From Promicromonospora sukumoe (GTDB lineage Bacteria > Actinomycetota > Actinomycetes > Actinomycetales > Cellulomonadaceae), in assembly GCF_014137995.1 (NCBI RefSeq), contig NZ_JACGWV010000001.1, forward strand, positions 2,852,001-2,916,000: a stretch of 64,000 nt of DNA, in the 5' to 3' direction. The translations under genes were made by a program, and so were the position numbers. The notes beneath the pieces are model-generated. The model saw only the letters and a list, made by a program, of their open reading frames with translations, made no database searches and was not told the DNA's origin. Of this stretch, positions 40,076-48,745 are shown piece by piece; position 1 is the first letter of the stretch; every line of letters begins with the position of its first letter.

Positions 40076-42934
40076 TCAGCGGATCGCGCGGCCGTCGACG
40101 GCGCCGGAGCGGCGCACGCGAGCCTGCAGGTCCAGGGCTCGCAGGAGGTCCTGCTCGTGGGCGTAGGAGCCGTCGACGAGCCGACGACGGACATTCACGA
40201 CCTCCTGCGCGTACTCGGCAGCGGGGTCCGACATGCCGAGGTCGAGGTGCACCGAGACGAGGTTCGTCAGCGCGGCCGCGAGGCCCGGCAGGTGCACGTC
40301 GGGGCTGTGCCGCGCGAGCTCCCGGCGCAGGCGCACGGCCTCCGTCGTCGGCTCGACGCCCTCCTCGGGACGGCCCGCGTCGATGAGCGCGGCGCCGAGG
40401 TTCAGCAGCGCGTCGGCGAGGGCGGGCTCGAACCGGCCGGCGTCGTCGGTGGCGAGGAGGCGCAGCAGGTCCACGGCCTCCTTGGTGGGCGCCACGGCGT
40501 CGTCCGCCCGGCCCAGCTCGGCGTAGAGCACCCCGAGGTTGGACAGGGAGTGCGCCAGGTGCTCCTCGCCGGGCTGGCCGTCCTTGGCCAGGCCCCGCCG
40601 GATGGCGACCGCCTCCCGCTCCAGCGGCAGGGCCTCCTCCGGCTCACCGGCCCGCGAGTGCGTGACCGCGAGGTTGGACAGCGAGGCCGCGAGCATCCGG
40701 CGGTACCGCGCCGGCTGCTCGCGGGCCAGCCGGCGGCGCAGCAGCACCGCCTCCCGCTCCAGGGCGATCGCCTCGTCGAGGTCCCCGAGGCGGGAGCGCA
40801 CCGCGCCCAGCGACGCGAGCGTGTAGGCGAGCGTCCAGGTGTGCGTGGCGGGGTTCTCGCGGGTCAGCTCGCGCCGCACGGCGGCGGCCTCGGCCAGCGG
40901 CGCGACCGCCTCGTGGTCCCGGCCCAGCGCGGCGTAGGCGTTGGCCAGGTTGGTGAGCGCGAACCCGAGCTCGTTGCGGTGCCGCTTCGGGGCCTGCAGC
41001 ACCATCTGGCGGCTGAGCTCCACGGCCTCCAGGGCGAACGGCAGGGCCTCCGGCGGGCGGCTCTCGGTCAGCGTCACCGAACGGTTGGACAGCGCCGTGC
41101 TCAGGAACACCGACCACTGCCGCGGGTCGCGCTCCACCAGGTCGCGCAGGATCGGGAGCATCTCGGCGAAGGACTCGTCCTCGTCCTGCGGCGTGCCGAT
41201 GTCGTTCTGCGCGACGTTCAGGCTGATCAGGACGCGCGCCTTCTCCGCGTCGCACCAGCCCCGGTCGCGCTCGGGGGCCGCCCGGCACAGCTCGACCGCC
41301 TCCTGGTGCGCCACGAGCGCGTCCCGGGCGTTGCCGGCGCGCCAGCGCGCGCTGCCCAGCACGTTGACCGCCGAGACCAGCGCGGTGCGGTAGCGGTCCG
41401 GGTCACCGGCCGCGATGCGCCGCCACGCCTCGACGCCGGCCTCCAGGATCTGCAGCGACTCGCTCACGCGCGCCACGTCCCGCAGCGCGGTGCCGAGGTC
41501 GACCAGGGCCTCCGCCCGGCCCACGGCGTCCTTCGCGGTCGCGACCAGCCGCTCGCCGCGCACCACGTCGTCGACCGAGGCGTCGACGACGGAGCGCTGC
41601 TTGAGCAGGAAGGCGGTGCGCAGGGTGCGCGGGTCGTCGCCCGCGGAGTCGGCGGCCCGGCGCAGGAGCTCTGCGGCCAGCGCGGTCGCGGCCGGCAGCT
41701 CGGACAGCTCGACCTCCAGCCGCCGCGCGACCCGCACCACGCGCAGCGCGGCCTTCCGGGACAGCCCCCACGTGCACGAGCCGACCATCGACACCGACCG
41801 GCCGAGCCGGTCCACGACGAGCAGGTCGCCGAGCCTGTCCGACCCCCCGGGGCCCGACCCGAGCTCCCCCGCGGCGGCCGGCAGCCCGAGCAGCCAGCGC
41901 GCGCCCGCGCGCACCGGAAGACCCGGCACCACGCGGCGCAGCACGTCGCGGGCCGCCGCGGTGTCGTCCACCCCGAGCAGGCAGGCCGCCGCGACGACGT
42001 CCTGCACCTCCTCCAGGCTCAGCTCCAGCCCGGCGTCGCGCGCCGACCCGGCCCAGGAGGCGACCGCCACGTCGAGGAGCGCGCGCAGCGGGCTCGGCTC
42101 GTCGGCCGGGACCGGCACGCCCGCCGCCGCGAGGGCGACGAGGGCCGCGGCCGCGTGCAGGTCCGACACGCGGGTCCCGGCCGCGCGGCCGGACAGGTCC
42201 GGCCCCGCCGGGTCCGGCCCGGCCCGGAGCGCGTCGCCGAGGTCGGGGTCCGGGACGCCGAGGTGCCCGGCGAACGCGGTGACCGCGGCCTGGAGCACGG
42301 CGTCGTCGGTGAGGTCGTGGGACAGCGGCAGGTCGAGGGCAGTCTGCGTGGCGTCGCCGGGGCCGAGCCGGGCCCAGAGCGTCGAGCCCCAGCGCAGCCG
42401 GCGCAGCCACTCCCCCGCGACCCGGGCGAGCAGCAGCACCCGCGTGCGGCCGCGTGCGGAACGGGCGAGGGCGTCGAGCATCGCGGCGAGGCCGGGCCGC
42501 GCCGCGGCGTCGTCGACCACGAACAGCACGTCACCCGGGGGCCGGCCGCGCACGGTGGCGGCCTCCCGGCCGTGCGGCACCGGGACGACGGTCCAGCCGG
42601 CCTCGCCCAGCCTGTTGCCGAGCTCGTTCCCGAGGCGGGTCTTGCCGAAGCCGGCGGGGGCGACGAGCAGCCGCAGGCTGACCGGTACGTCGGTCTCCGC
42701 CCAGGCGCTCAGCTCGCCGAGCTCCCGCTCGCGGCCCATGAAGGGGACCAGCGCCCGGGCCGGGTCGAGCAGCACGGCGGGCCACCTGGCGTCGTCGCGC
42801 GGCGGCTCCGGTACCGCAGCAGGGAGCGAGCCGCGGCCTGTCGCCGTTCGGGCGGCACGGACCGCGGCAGCCAGCCTGGTCGACACGTCCGAGACCACCA
42901 CGATCACCAAGTCAACCGGACGATCGTCCAACAC
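40076..42934 (-). CDS. STAND-like ATPase with tetratricopeptide repeats (copy 1)
   Basis: A 952-residue protein. After about 60 variable residues comes PFMGRERELGELSAW, the lead-in to a signal-transduction NTPase domain with Walker A APAGFGKTR (92-100) and Walker B FVVDDAA (138-144). A helical region follows, then from about residue 500 to the end a run of TPR units of the type ALPLEREAVAIRRGLAK. No helix-turn-helix, TIR, nuclease or transmembrane segment is evident. It is related to the gene at 57945-60923. Such proteins are usually sensory switches or scaffolds; partners are unknown. The GTG 42934 start is uncertain. Confidence 0.7.
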   Translation of the reverse strand: MLDDRPVDLVIVVVSDVSTRLAAAVRAARTATGRGSLPAAVPEPPRDDARWPAVLLDPARALVPFMGRERELGELSAWAETDVPVSLRLLVAPAGFGKTRLGNELGNRLGEAGWTVVPVPHGREAATVRGRPPGDVLFVVDDAAARPGLAAMLDALARSARGRTRVLLLARVAGEWLRRLRWGSTLWARLGPGDATQTALDLPLSHDLTDDAVLQAAVTAFAGHLGVPDPDLGDALRAGPDPAGPDLSGRAAGTRVSDLHAAAALVALAAAGVPVPADEPSPLRALLDVAVASWAGSARDAGLELSLEEVQDVVAAACLLGVDDTAAARDVLRRVVPGLPVRAGARWLLGLPAAAGELGSGPGGSDRLGDLLVVDRLGRSVSMVGSCTWGLSRKAALRVVRVARRLEVELSELPAATALAAELLRRAADSAGDDPRTLRTAFLLKQRSVVDASVDDVVRGERLVATAKDAVGRAEALVDLGTALRDVARVSESLQILEAGVEAWRRIAAGDPDRYRTALVSAVNVLGSARWRAGNARDALVAHQEAVELCRAAPERDRGWCDAEKARVLISLNVAQNDIGTPQDEDESFAEMLPILRDLVERDPRQWSVFLSTALSNRSVTLTESRPPEALPFALEAVELSRQMVLQAPKRHRNELGFALTNLANAYAALGRDHEAVAPLAEAAAVRRELTRENPATHTWTLAYTLASLGAVRSRLGDLDEAIALEREAVLLRRRLAREQPARYRRMLAASLSNLAVTHSRAGEPEEALPLEREAVAIRRGLAKDGQPGEEHLAHSLSNLGVLYAELGRADDAVAPTKEAVDLLRLLATDDAGRFEPALADALLNLGAALIDAGRPEEGVEPTTEAVRLRRELARHSPDVHLPGLAAALTNLVSVHLDLGMSDPAAEYAQEVVNVRRRLVDGSYAHEQDLLRALDLQARVRRSGAVDGRAIR

Positions 42935-43105
42935 TCAAGAGGTAGCCGCCGACTCATTCACCCCGGTAACAAAGCGAGACCCGCCGGATCCGGGCCAGTC
43001 CGACAATCGGGGCATAAGTTGCATACCGCCCTCGATCGCGACATCCTTCCCACGGCCGGGTGAGAATCCGGCCGATCCACGACCGCACGGACGAAAGGCA
43101 GGCAC

Positions 43106-43342
43106 GTGAGCCTGAACCTGAACAAGCTCGTCGACAAGGCCTACAAGGACCAGAGCATCGCCGCGATCCTCGCCGCGCCGCCGTCGGCCCTGCTCGGCCT
43201 CACGCCGAAGCACGACGAGATGCTCGCCGAGCTGAAGATCAAGACGATCGCGGACCTGGGCAAGTGGCAGCACGCCGTGCACGCCCAGGCGCTCGTCACG
43301 CTCGCGGACGCCGAGGTGCCCGCGATCGCCGGCGACAAGTAG
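43106..43342 (+). CDS. Small HhH-like protein of unknown function
   Basis: A 78-residue acidic/helical protein. The centre, ALLGLTPKHDEMLAELKIKT followed by IADLGKW, looks like a helix-hairpin-helix (DUF4332-like) motif, after an N-terminal helix LNKLVDKAYKDQSI. GTG 43106 has GAAAGGCAGG upstream, and the gene ends in a very strong terminator, so it is probably a highly transcribed single-gene unit. I do not recognise a function. Confidence 0.75.
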   Translation: MSLNLNKLVDKAYKDQSIAAILAAPPSALLGLTPKHDEMLAELKIKTIADLGKWQHAVHAQALVTLADAEVPAIAGDK

Positions 43343-43359
43343 TCCTGCCGCACCGGTCA

Positions 43360-43407
43360 CGCGCGAGGGCGCCCGTCCACCGCACGGTGGGCGGGCGCCC
43401 TCGCGCG
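43360..43407. terminator. Bidirectional terminator
   Basis: Twenty-two-bp stem (43360-43381 with 43386-43407, arms starting CGCGCGAGGGCGCCCG) with one G-U type pair and a GCAC loop, between the small HhH-like gene and the convergent sthA. Confidence 0.85.
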
Positions 43408-43442
43408 TACGCCGTCGCGCGCACGCCCGGAGCGCGCGTACG

Positions 43443-44861
43443 TCAGAGCCCGAACCGCTCCACGTCGCGCATCTTGTTCGTCGCGTCCAGGGCCGCGACC
43501 TTGTAGGCCTCGGACAGCGTCGGGTAGTTGAAGACGGTGTCGACCAGGTGGTCCACGGTGCCGCCCGTGGTCATGATCGCCTGCCCGATGTGGATGATCT
43601 CCGTGGCGCCCGTCCCGAACACGTGCACGCCCAGCACCCTGCGGTCCTCCGTGGAGACCAGCAGCTTGAGCATGCCGTAGGAGTCGCCCACGATCTGCCC
43701 GCGCGCCAGCTCGCGGTAGCGCGCCACCCCGACCTCGTAGGGCACGCCCGCGGTGGTGAGCTGGTCCTCGGTGTCCCCGCAGTAGGAGATCTCCGGGATC
43801 GTGTAGATCCCGATGGGCTGCAGCTCCAGCACCGAGGAGACCGGCTCGCCGAACGCGTGGTACGCCGCGAGCCGCCCCTGCTCCTGCGACGTCGCCGCGA
43901 GCGCCGGGAACCCGATGACGTCGCCGACGGCGTAGATGTGCTCGGCGTCGGTCCGGAACTGCTTGTCGACCTGCAGGCGCCCGCGCCGGTCCGCCTCGAG
44001 CCCGGCGGCGGCGAGGTCGAGGCCGTCGGTGCAGCCCTGCCGCCCGGCGGAGTACAGGACGCAGTCGGCGGGGACCCGCTTGCCGGAGGCCAGGGTGGTG
44101 ATGGTGCCGTTCTCCCCCGCGGTGACCGACTCGACCTTCTCCCCCAGCCGGAACGTGACGGACAGGTCGCGGAGCTGGAACTTGAGCGCCTCGACCACCT
44201 CGGAGTCGCAGAAGTCGAGGATCTTGTCGCGCGCCTCGACGACGGTGACCCGGGTGCCGAGCGCGGCGAACAGGGAGGCGTACTCGATGCCGATCACGCC
44301 GGCGCCGACGACGACCATGGTGCGGGGCACCTCGCTGACGTCGAGGATGCCGTCGGAGTCGACCACGCGGACGCCGTCGAACGCGATGTTGGCGGGGCGT
44401 GCGGGCGCGGTGCCGACGGCGACGACGATCTTGTCGGCGGTCAGCCGCCGGACGACGTCGCCCTCGGCGTCGGCCACCTCGATGTCGTGCGGTCCGGTGA
44501 ACCGGGCGCTGCCCACGACGGTCTCGACGTGGTTGCGGGCGAGCTGGTTGCGCACGATCTCGATCTCCCGCCCGATGACGTGCTGGAGGCGGGCGAGCAG
44601 GTCGGGGACGGTGATGTGTTCCTTGACCCGGTAGCTGGAGCCGTACATGTCGCGCATCTGCAGGCCGGTCAGGTAGAGCACGGCCTCGCGCAGGGTCTTG
44701 GAGGGGATGGTGCCGGTGTGCAGGCTGACGCCGCCGACCTGGTCCCGCCGTTCGACGACCGCCACCCGCTTCCCGAGCTTGGCGGCGCCGATGGCGGCCT
44801 TCTGGCCGCCGGGGCCCGAGCCGATCACGACGAGGTCGAAGTGGTTCTCACGTGCGTCCAT
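43443..44861 (-). CDS. sthA: Soluble pyridine nucleotide transhydrogenase-like flavoprotein
   Basis: A 472-residue FAD disulfide-reductase-fold enzyme expected to exchange reducing equivalents between NADPH and NAD. FAD site [18 protein letters not shown] (13-30), NAD(P) site [18 protein letters not shown], second FAD motif [10 protein letters not shown]. The active-site disulfide of dihydrolipoamide dehydrogenases is absent: the region reads [15 protein letters not shown], with Ser46 and Thr51 in place of the two Cys, fitting the transhydrogenase group. The His-Glu dyad region near the C-terminus is also not conserved. ATG 44861 is preferred over upstream in-frame starts. Confidence 0.85.
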   Translation of the reverse strand: MDARENHFDLVVIGSGPGGQKAAIGAAKLGKRVAVVERRDQVGGVSLHTGTIPSKTLREAVLYLTGLQMRDMYGSSYRVKEHITVPDLLARLQHVIGREIEIVRNQLARNHVETVVGSARFTGPHDIEVADAEGDVVRRLTADKIVVAVGTAPARPANIAFDGVRVVDSDGILDVSEVPRTMVVVGAGVIGIEYASLFAALGTRVTVVEARDKILDFCDSEVVEALKFQLRDLSVTFRLGEKVESVTAGENGTITTLASGKRVPADCVLYSAGRQGCTDGLDLAAAGLEADRRGRLQVDKQFRTDAEHIYAVGDVIGFPALAATSQEQGRLAAYHAFGEPVSSVLELQPIGIYTIPEISYCGDTEDQLTTAGVPYEVGVARYRELARGQIVGDSYGMLKLLVSTEDRRVLGVHVFGTGATEIIHIGQAIMTTGGTVDHLVDTVFNYPTLSEAYKVAALDATNKMRDVERFGL

Positions 44862-44949
44862 GCTCAGAGTGTGGGGGGCGAGCGGGCCGGTGACGACCAT
44901 CTTCATCAAGAATTAACCGGCTGACCCGGGCGGATGGCAGGCTGCCCCC

Positions 44950-45231
44950 ATGAGCACCTACGCCGTCAGCTACACCTACACCGACGACGTCGCGACCCGC
45001 GACGAGGTCCGCCCCAGCCACCGCGATTTCCTGCGGGCGCTGCTCGCGGACGGCGTCCTGCGCGCCTCGGGCCCGGTCGACGGCCGAGTGGGCGCGCTGC
45101 TGGTGATCGAGGCGGAGTCGGCCGACGCGGCGCTGGCCGTCCTGGACCCCGACCCGTTCGCGCTCCGCGGGCTCGTGGCCGAGCGCAGCGCCCGGCAGTG
45201 GGACGTCGTCATCGGCGGCTTCGCGGAGTAG
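44950..45231 (+). CDS. YCII-related domain protein
   Basis: A 93-residue ferredoxin-like-fold protein of the YciI family: RPSHRDFLRALLADGVLRAS then GPVDGRVGALLVIEAESADA and a C-terminal DPFALRGLV segment. The His-Asp pair seen in the family (SHRDF) is present. Family members are small, soluble and mostly uncharacterised. ATG 44950; divergent from sthA with 88 bases between. Confidence 0.85.
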   Translation: MSTYAVSYTYTDDVATRDEVRPSHRDFLRALLADGVLRASGPVDGRVGALLVIEAESADAALAVLDPDPFALRGLVAERSARQWDVVIGGFAE

Positions 45232-45370
45232 AGCAGCCGCAAAATTCACCCAATACCCATCCATACAGAGGTTTTTACTCAATAGTCACGTTTCGAGCAT
45301 GGCGTGGCGCGCTTCTTGGTGCGCATGATGCCTGTTCGGAAGCTGCTGACTATGTTCGGGGAGGCACTGC

Positions 45371-46237
45371 ATGACCTCTGTCGACGGTACATCGGTGGGC
45401 TACGACGAGATCGGCCCGCGCATCTGTGTGACGCCGCCCTACTACGCGCTCGACGCGCTGACCAGCCCCGCGCCCGGGCTGACCAGCGCGACGGTTCCCG
45501 TCCAGTCACCGACCGGACGGCACGCCACGCACATCAACATCGCGGAGGCCGGCCGGCACCTCGCGATCCTCGGTCTGTGCGCCGCGGCCACGACCAACCC
45601 GAGCACCAAGCGGCACTACTACCTCGCGCACCGCGGGGTCGGTCGGATGTACCCGGTCACCGGGTCGCTGACCGCCCTCACCGGTACCGCGAGCGCCCGG
45701 ATGACGGGCCGCAACCGTGCGGAGGCCCAGACCGAGCTGCGCGACGCCCACGGCAACCTCGTGGCGCGGCTCGACGTCGAGTACCTGGTGATGTCGGTGC
45801 CGGTCTTCCGGCGCATGATGGGGCCTGCCCGGGCACCCGACGCGACGGAACCCGCCAACCCCTACAGCCTGCCCGCCCCGCTCGTCGACGTCTCGACCGA
45901 CGCCCGGAGCGCGGCGGCCAAGCTGGCGGTCGAGGCGGCCATGTGCCGGGGGCACTTCGACGGCTACCCGGCGCTGCCCGTGTCGGTGGCGGGCTACGCC
46001 GCGTTCGCGCTCTTCGACCACGTCCTGGAGGCGGCGGCGGGCCCGGACGCGCGCTGGCAGCCGGGGCTGTTCCGGCTGCGGGCGGACAACCTGGCCGCGG
46101 CCGGCGAGCACTGCACGGTGGAGGTCGAGCCCTCGGACCCGGCCGAGCCCGCCGCCCACGCCCAGGCGTTCACGGGGACCATCCGCTCCGGGGACCGGGA
46201 GATCTTCTCGATCGACGTGGACTACACGGTGGTCTGA
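45371..46237 (+). CDS. Hotdog-fold-like protein of unknown function
   Basis: A 288-residue protein with an excellent ribosome-binding site (GGGGAGG) before ATG 45371. NIAEAGRHLAILGLCAAA resembles the central helix of hotdog enzymes (AfsA or FabA/FabZ-like), and the C-terminal half, ending FTGTIRSGDREIFSIDVDYT, suggests a second hotdog unit. No conserved dehydratase His/Glu pair can be assigned with confidence. The 139 bases before it are unusually AT-rich for this genome, which may reflect a promoter or transfer. Function unknown; a role in lipid or butyrolactone-type metabolism is only a guess. Confidence 0.6.
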   Translation: MTSVDGTSVGYDEIGPRICVTPPYYALDALTSPAPGLTSATVPVQSPTGRHATHINIAEAGRHLAILGLCAAATTNPSTKRHYYLAHRGVGRMYPVTGSLTALTGTASARMTGRNRAEAQTELRDAHGNLVARLDVEYLVMSVPVFRRMMGPARAPDATEPANPYSLPAPLVDVSTDARSAAAKLAVEAAMCRGHFDGYPALPVSVAGYAAFALFDHVLEAAAGPDARWQPGLFRLRADNLAAAGEHCTVEVEPSDPAEPAAHAQAFTGTIRSGDREIFSIDVDYTVV

Positions 46238-46283
46238 GCCGGTCCCCCGGGCTCTCGGGCCCGGGCCGTCCGGCGGCAGCGCA

Positions 46284-46328
46284 CAGGCCGGCGGCCGCGC
46301 CCCTCGCGGGGGCACGGCCGCCGGCCTG
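46284..46328. terminator. Bidirectional terminator
   Basis: Twenty-base arms CAGGCCGGCGGCCGCGCCCC (46284-46303) and its complement ending at 46328, one mismatch, loop TCGC. It lies between the hotdog-like gene and terC, which converge. Confidence 0.8.
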
Positions 46329-46379
46329 CTGCTGTGCTGTCGTCGCGCCGCCGCGCGACGGCCGGACGCCCTCAGGGCG

Positions 46380-47414
46380 TCACTGGGAGATGTCCTCCGA
46401 CTCCGGCTCGGCGACCGGACGCGCCGCCTCGACCCGCGCGTCGTGCGCGGACTTGATGAGGCTGGCGATCGTGCCGACCGCCAGGGACGACACGATCACC
46501 GTGAGCGACAGCCAGATCGGGATCTCCGGCGCCCAGTGGAAGCCCTCGCCGCCGTTGATCCACGACAGCGAGTTGGTGTGCAGGGCCTCGAGGACCAGCT
46601 TGATGCCGATGAAGCCCAGCACGGCCGAGAGCGCGTAGGGCAGGTACACCAGCCGGTCGAGCAGGCCGCCCAGCAGGAAGTAGAGCTGGCGCAGGCCCAT
46701 CAGGGCGAACAGGTTGGTGGCGAACACGATGAACGGGTCCCGCGTGATGCCGAAGATCGCCGGGATCGAGTCGAGCGCGAACAGCACGTCCGTCGAGCCG
46801 ATCGCCAGGAACACGATGATCATCGGCGTGAAGAGCCGGCGGCCGTCGACGGTGGTCCGGAGGCTGGAGCCGTTGTACTGGTGGTGCAGCGGCAGGACGC
46901 GGCGCATCACCCGGATGAGCGCGTTCTCCTTGAAGTCGTCCTGCTCCTCCTCCTTCTCGGGGATCGCCTGCTGGATCGCCGTGTAGATGAGGAACGCGCC
47001 GAACAGGTAGAAGAGCCAGGTGAACTGCTCGAGCAGCGCGGCGCCCGCGAGGATGAACGCGGCCCGGAAGATCAGCGCCATGATGATGCCCACCATGAGC
47101 ACCTGCTGCTGGTGGTCCCGCGGCACCGCGAACCTCGCCATGATGATGACGAAGACGAAGAGGTTGTCGACGCTCAGGGAGTACTCCATGAGCCACCCGG
47201 CGTAGAACTCAGCCGCCGGGGTGACGCCGCCGACGGCCCAGACGATGACGCCGTAGACCAGGGCGAGGCCCACGTAGAAGCTCACCCAGATGGCGCTCTC
47301 CTTCATGGACGGGACGTGCGGGCGCCGTCCGACGATGAGGAGGTCGGCGACCAGCAGCAGAACCATCGCGCCGAGCGAGATGAGTTCGAAGGTCACGGGC
47401 AGTTCGTGGACCAT
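46380..47414 (-). CDS. TerC-family integral membrane protein
   Basis: A 344-residue polytopic protein of the TerC/Alx family, now linked to manganese export and metalation of exported proteins as well as tellurite resistance. Conserved acidic membrane motifs: EYSLSVDNLFVFVII (first Asp pair region) and IGSTDVLFALDSIPAIFG. About nine helices and a charged cytoplasmic loop (EKEEEQDDFKENALIRVMRR). ATG 47414 has GGAAGGA seven bases upstream. A probable yybP-ykoY riboswitch precedes it, supporting Mn-responsive control. Confidence 0.92.
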   Translation of the reverse strand: MVHELPVTFELISLGAMVLLLVADLLIVGRRPHVPSMKESAIWVSFYVGLALVYGVIVWAVGGVTPAAEFYAGWLMEYSLSVDNLFVFVIIMARFAVPRDHQQQVLMVGIIMALIFRAAFILAGAALLEQFTWLFYLFGAFLIYTAIQQAIPEKEEEQDDFKENALIRVMRRVLPLHHQYNGSSLRTTVDGRRLFTPMIIVFLAIGSTDVLFALDSIPAIFGITRDPFIVFATNLFALMGLRQLYFLLGGLLDRLVYLPYALSAVLGFIGIKLVLEALHTNSLSWINGGEGFHWAPEIPIWLSLTVIVSSLAVGTIASLIKSAHDARVEAARPVAEPESEDISQ

Positions 47415-47456
47415 TGCGTCCTTCCGGGAAAGGGAGGAACGCGCGATCGCATCGAG

Positions 47457-47618
47457 CCTCCGGTGAGCACAGCAGGGCACCGGAGGTCTTCCTCGCTCGC
47501 CCCCGCACCACCCTGGACGAGTCCGGGCGATGGCGCACGACGAGCCGGCAGGCCGAGCTGGCATCGATGGCAGCTGTGATGACGACCAAGCCGTTGCGAG
47601 GTACTCCCCTCCAACGGT
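47457..47618 (-). ncRNA. yybP-ykoY manganese riboswitch with expression platform
   Basis: Read on the minus strand, the terC leader has the conserved blocks of the yybP-ykoY aptamer in order: GGAGGGGAGTACC (near 47600-47612), GGTCGTCATCA (about 47576-47586) and GAGGAAGACCTCC (47481-47493). GGAGG and CCTCC can form the basal P1 helix. The 3' strand of P1, CCTCCGGTG (47478-47486), can instead pair perfectly with CACCGGAGG (47457-47465), so aptamer closure and this second hairpin exclude each other. Family knowledge says Mn2+ binding stabilises P1 and turns expression on. Assigned by recalled consensus, not a covariance search. Confidence 0.75.
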
Positions 47619-47668
47619 GGGCAAGCATACGGGACGGTGAGAACGCCCCGAACGTGATCTACGGCACG

Positions 47669-48640
47669 TCAGACGAGCGTGACGACCAGCTTGCCGCGGG
47701 CGTGCCCCTGCCCGGCGACCTGCCGGATCGCGTCCACGGCCCGGTCGAGCGGGTACGTCGCGCTGACGATCGGCAGCAGCACGCCGTCGGCGACCATGCC
47801 GTCCAGGACGGACAGGTCCTCGCCGCTGCGCGTCGCCTCGACGTTGACGACCCGGTACGGGCGCGTCCGCGAGAGCAGCGGCGCCACCGCGAGCTCGGGC
47901 ATGGGGCCCAGCAGGCCGTCCCTGCTGCCGTCGTTGGCCAGGAGCAGGCCACCGGGCACCAGCACGCGGCCGAGCGCCCGCAGCGAGTACCGGCCGGCGT
48001 TCGTGAAGACGACGTCGAAGCGCGGCTCGCCCGCCGTGATGTCGTCGGTGGTGTGGTCGACGACCTCGGACGCGCCGAGCTCGCGCACCATCGCGGCGTT
48101 GCGCGGGCCGCACACCCCCGTCACCTCGGCGCCCCAGGCCGCGGCGATCTGCACCGCGAAGTGCCCGATTCCGCCGCCCGCGCCCGTGATGGCGATGCGC
48201 TGCCCGGCCCGCAGCTCGGCGGCGCGCAGGAACTGCAGCGCCGTGACCGCGGCCATGGGCATCGCCGCGGCCTCGACGTGCCCCAGGTCGGCGGGCAGGC
48301 GGGCGATGCTGCCGGCGTCCGCGACCGCCAGCTCCGCGAACGTGCCGCCGCTGCCGAACCCGAACACCTCGTCGCCGGGCGCGAACCTCGTGACGCCCGG
48401 GTCCGTCTTGAGCACGACGCCCGAGAGGTCGGCGCCGCGGACCGACGGCGTCGGCCCCCTCAGCCCGCCGAGCATCGGCCGTGCGACCAGCGGCTGCCCG
48501 GCCGCGTAGTGCCAGTCGTAGGGGTTCACGCCGGCGGCGTGCACCTCGACCAGCACCTGGTCCTTGCCAGGTGCCGGGTCGGGCACGTCACGCACCGCGA
48601 GGGCGTCCCAGCCGTACCTGTCCTGCGTCAGTGCCCGCAT
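47669..48640 (-). CDS. Quinone-reductase-like MDR oxidoreductase
   Basis: A 323-residue zinc-independent medium-chain dehydrogenase/reductase. N-terminal GroES-like domain with VLVEVHAAGVNPYDWHYAAG, then a Rossmann domain with ITGAGGGIGHFAVQIAAAWG for NAD(P)H. The catalytic and structural zinc cysteines are absent, as in quinone reductases and reticulon-4-interacting-protein-like enzymes. ATG 48640 has AGGAGG upstream; an in-frame extension of 28 codons is unlikely. Faces uvrB in the same direction, 105 bases downstream of it. Substrate unknown. Confidence 0.85.
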   Translation of the reverse strand: MRALTQDRYGWDALAVRDVPDPAPGKDQVLVEVHAAGVNPYDWHYAAGQPLVARPMLGGLRGPTPSVRGADLSGVVLKTDPGVTRFAPGDEVFGFGSGGTFAELAVADAGSIARLPADLGHVEAAAMPMAAVTALQFLRAAELRAGQRIAITGAGGGIGHFAVQIAAAWGAEVTGVCGPRNAAMVRELGASEVVDHTTDDITAGEPRFDVVFTNAGRYSLRALGRVLVPGGLLLANDGSRDGLLGPMPELAVAPLLSRTRPYRVVNVEATRSGEDLSVLDGMVADGVLLPIVSATYPLDRAVDAIRQVAGQGHARGKLVVTLV

Positions 48641-48745
48641 CGCGGCCTCCTGGACCCACTGTTCTCCCTGACGTGTGCCCCCACCTGCGCGTTCAGCGTC
48701 CACCGGGCGCCGGGAGGGGGTCAAGGATGAACTGTGGGGCCACGC

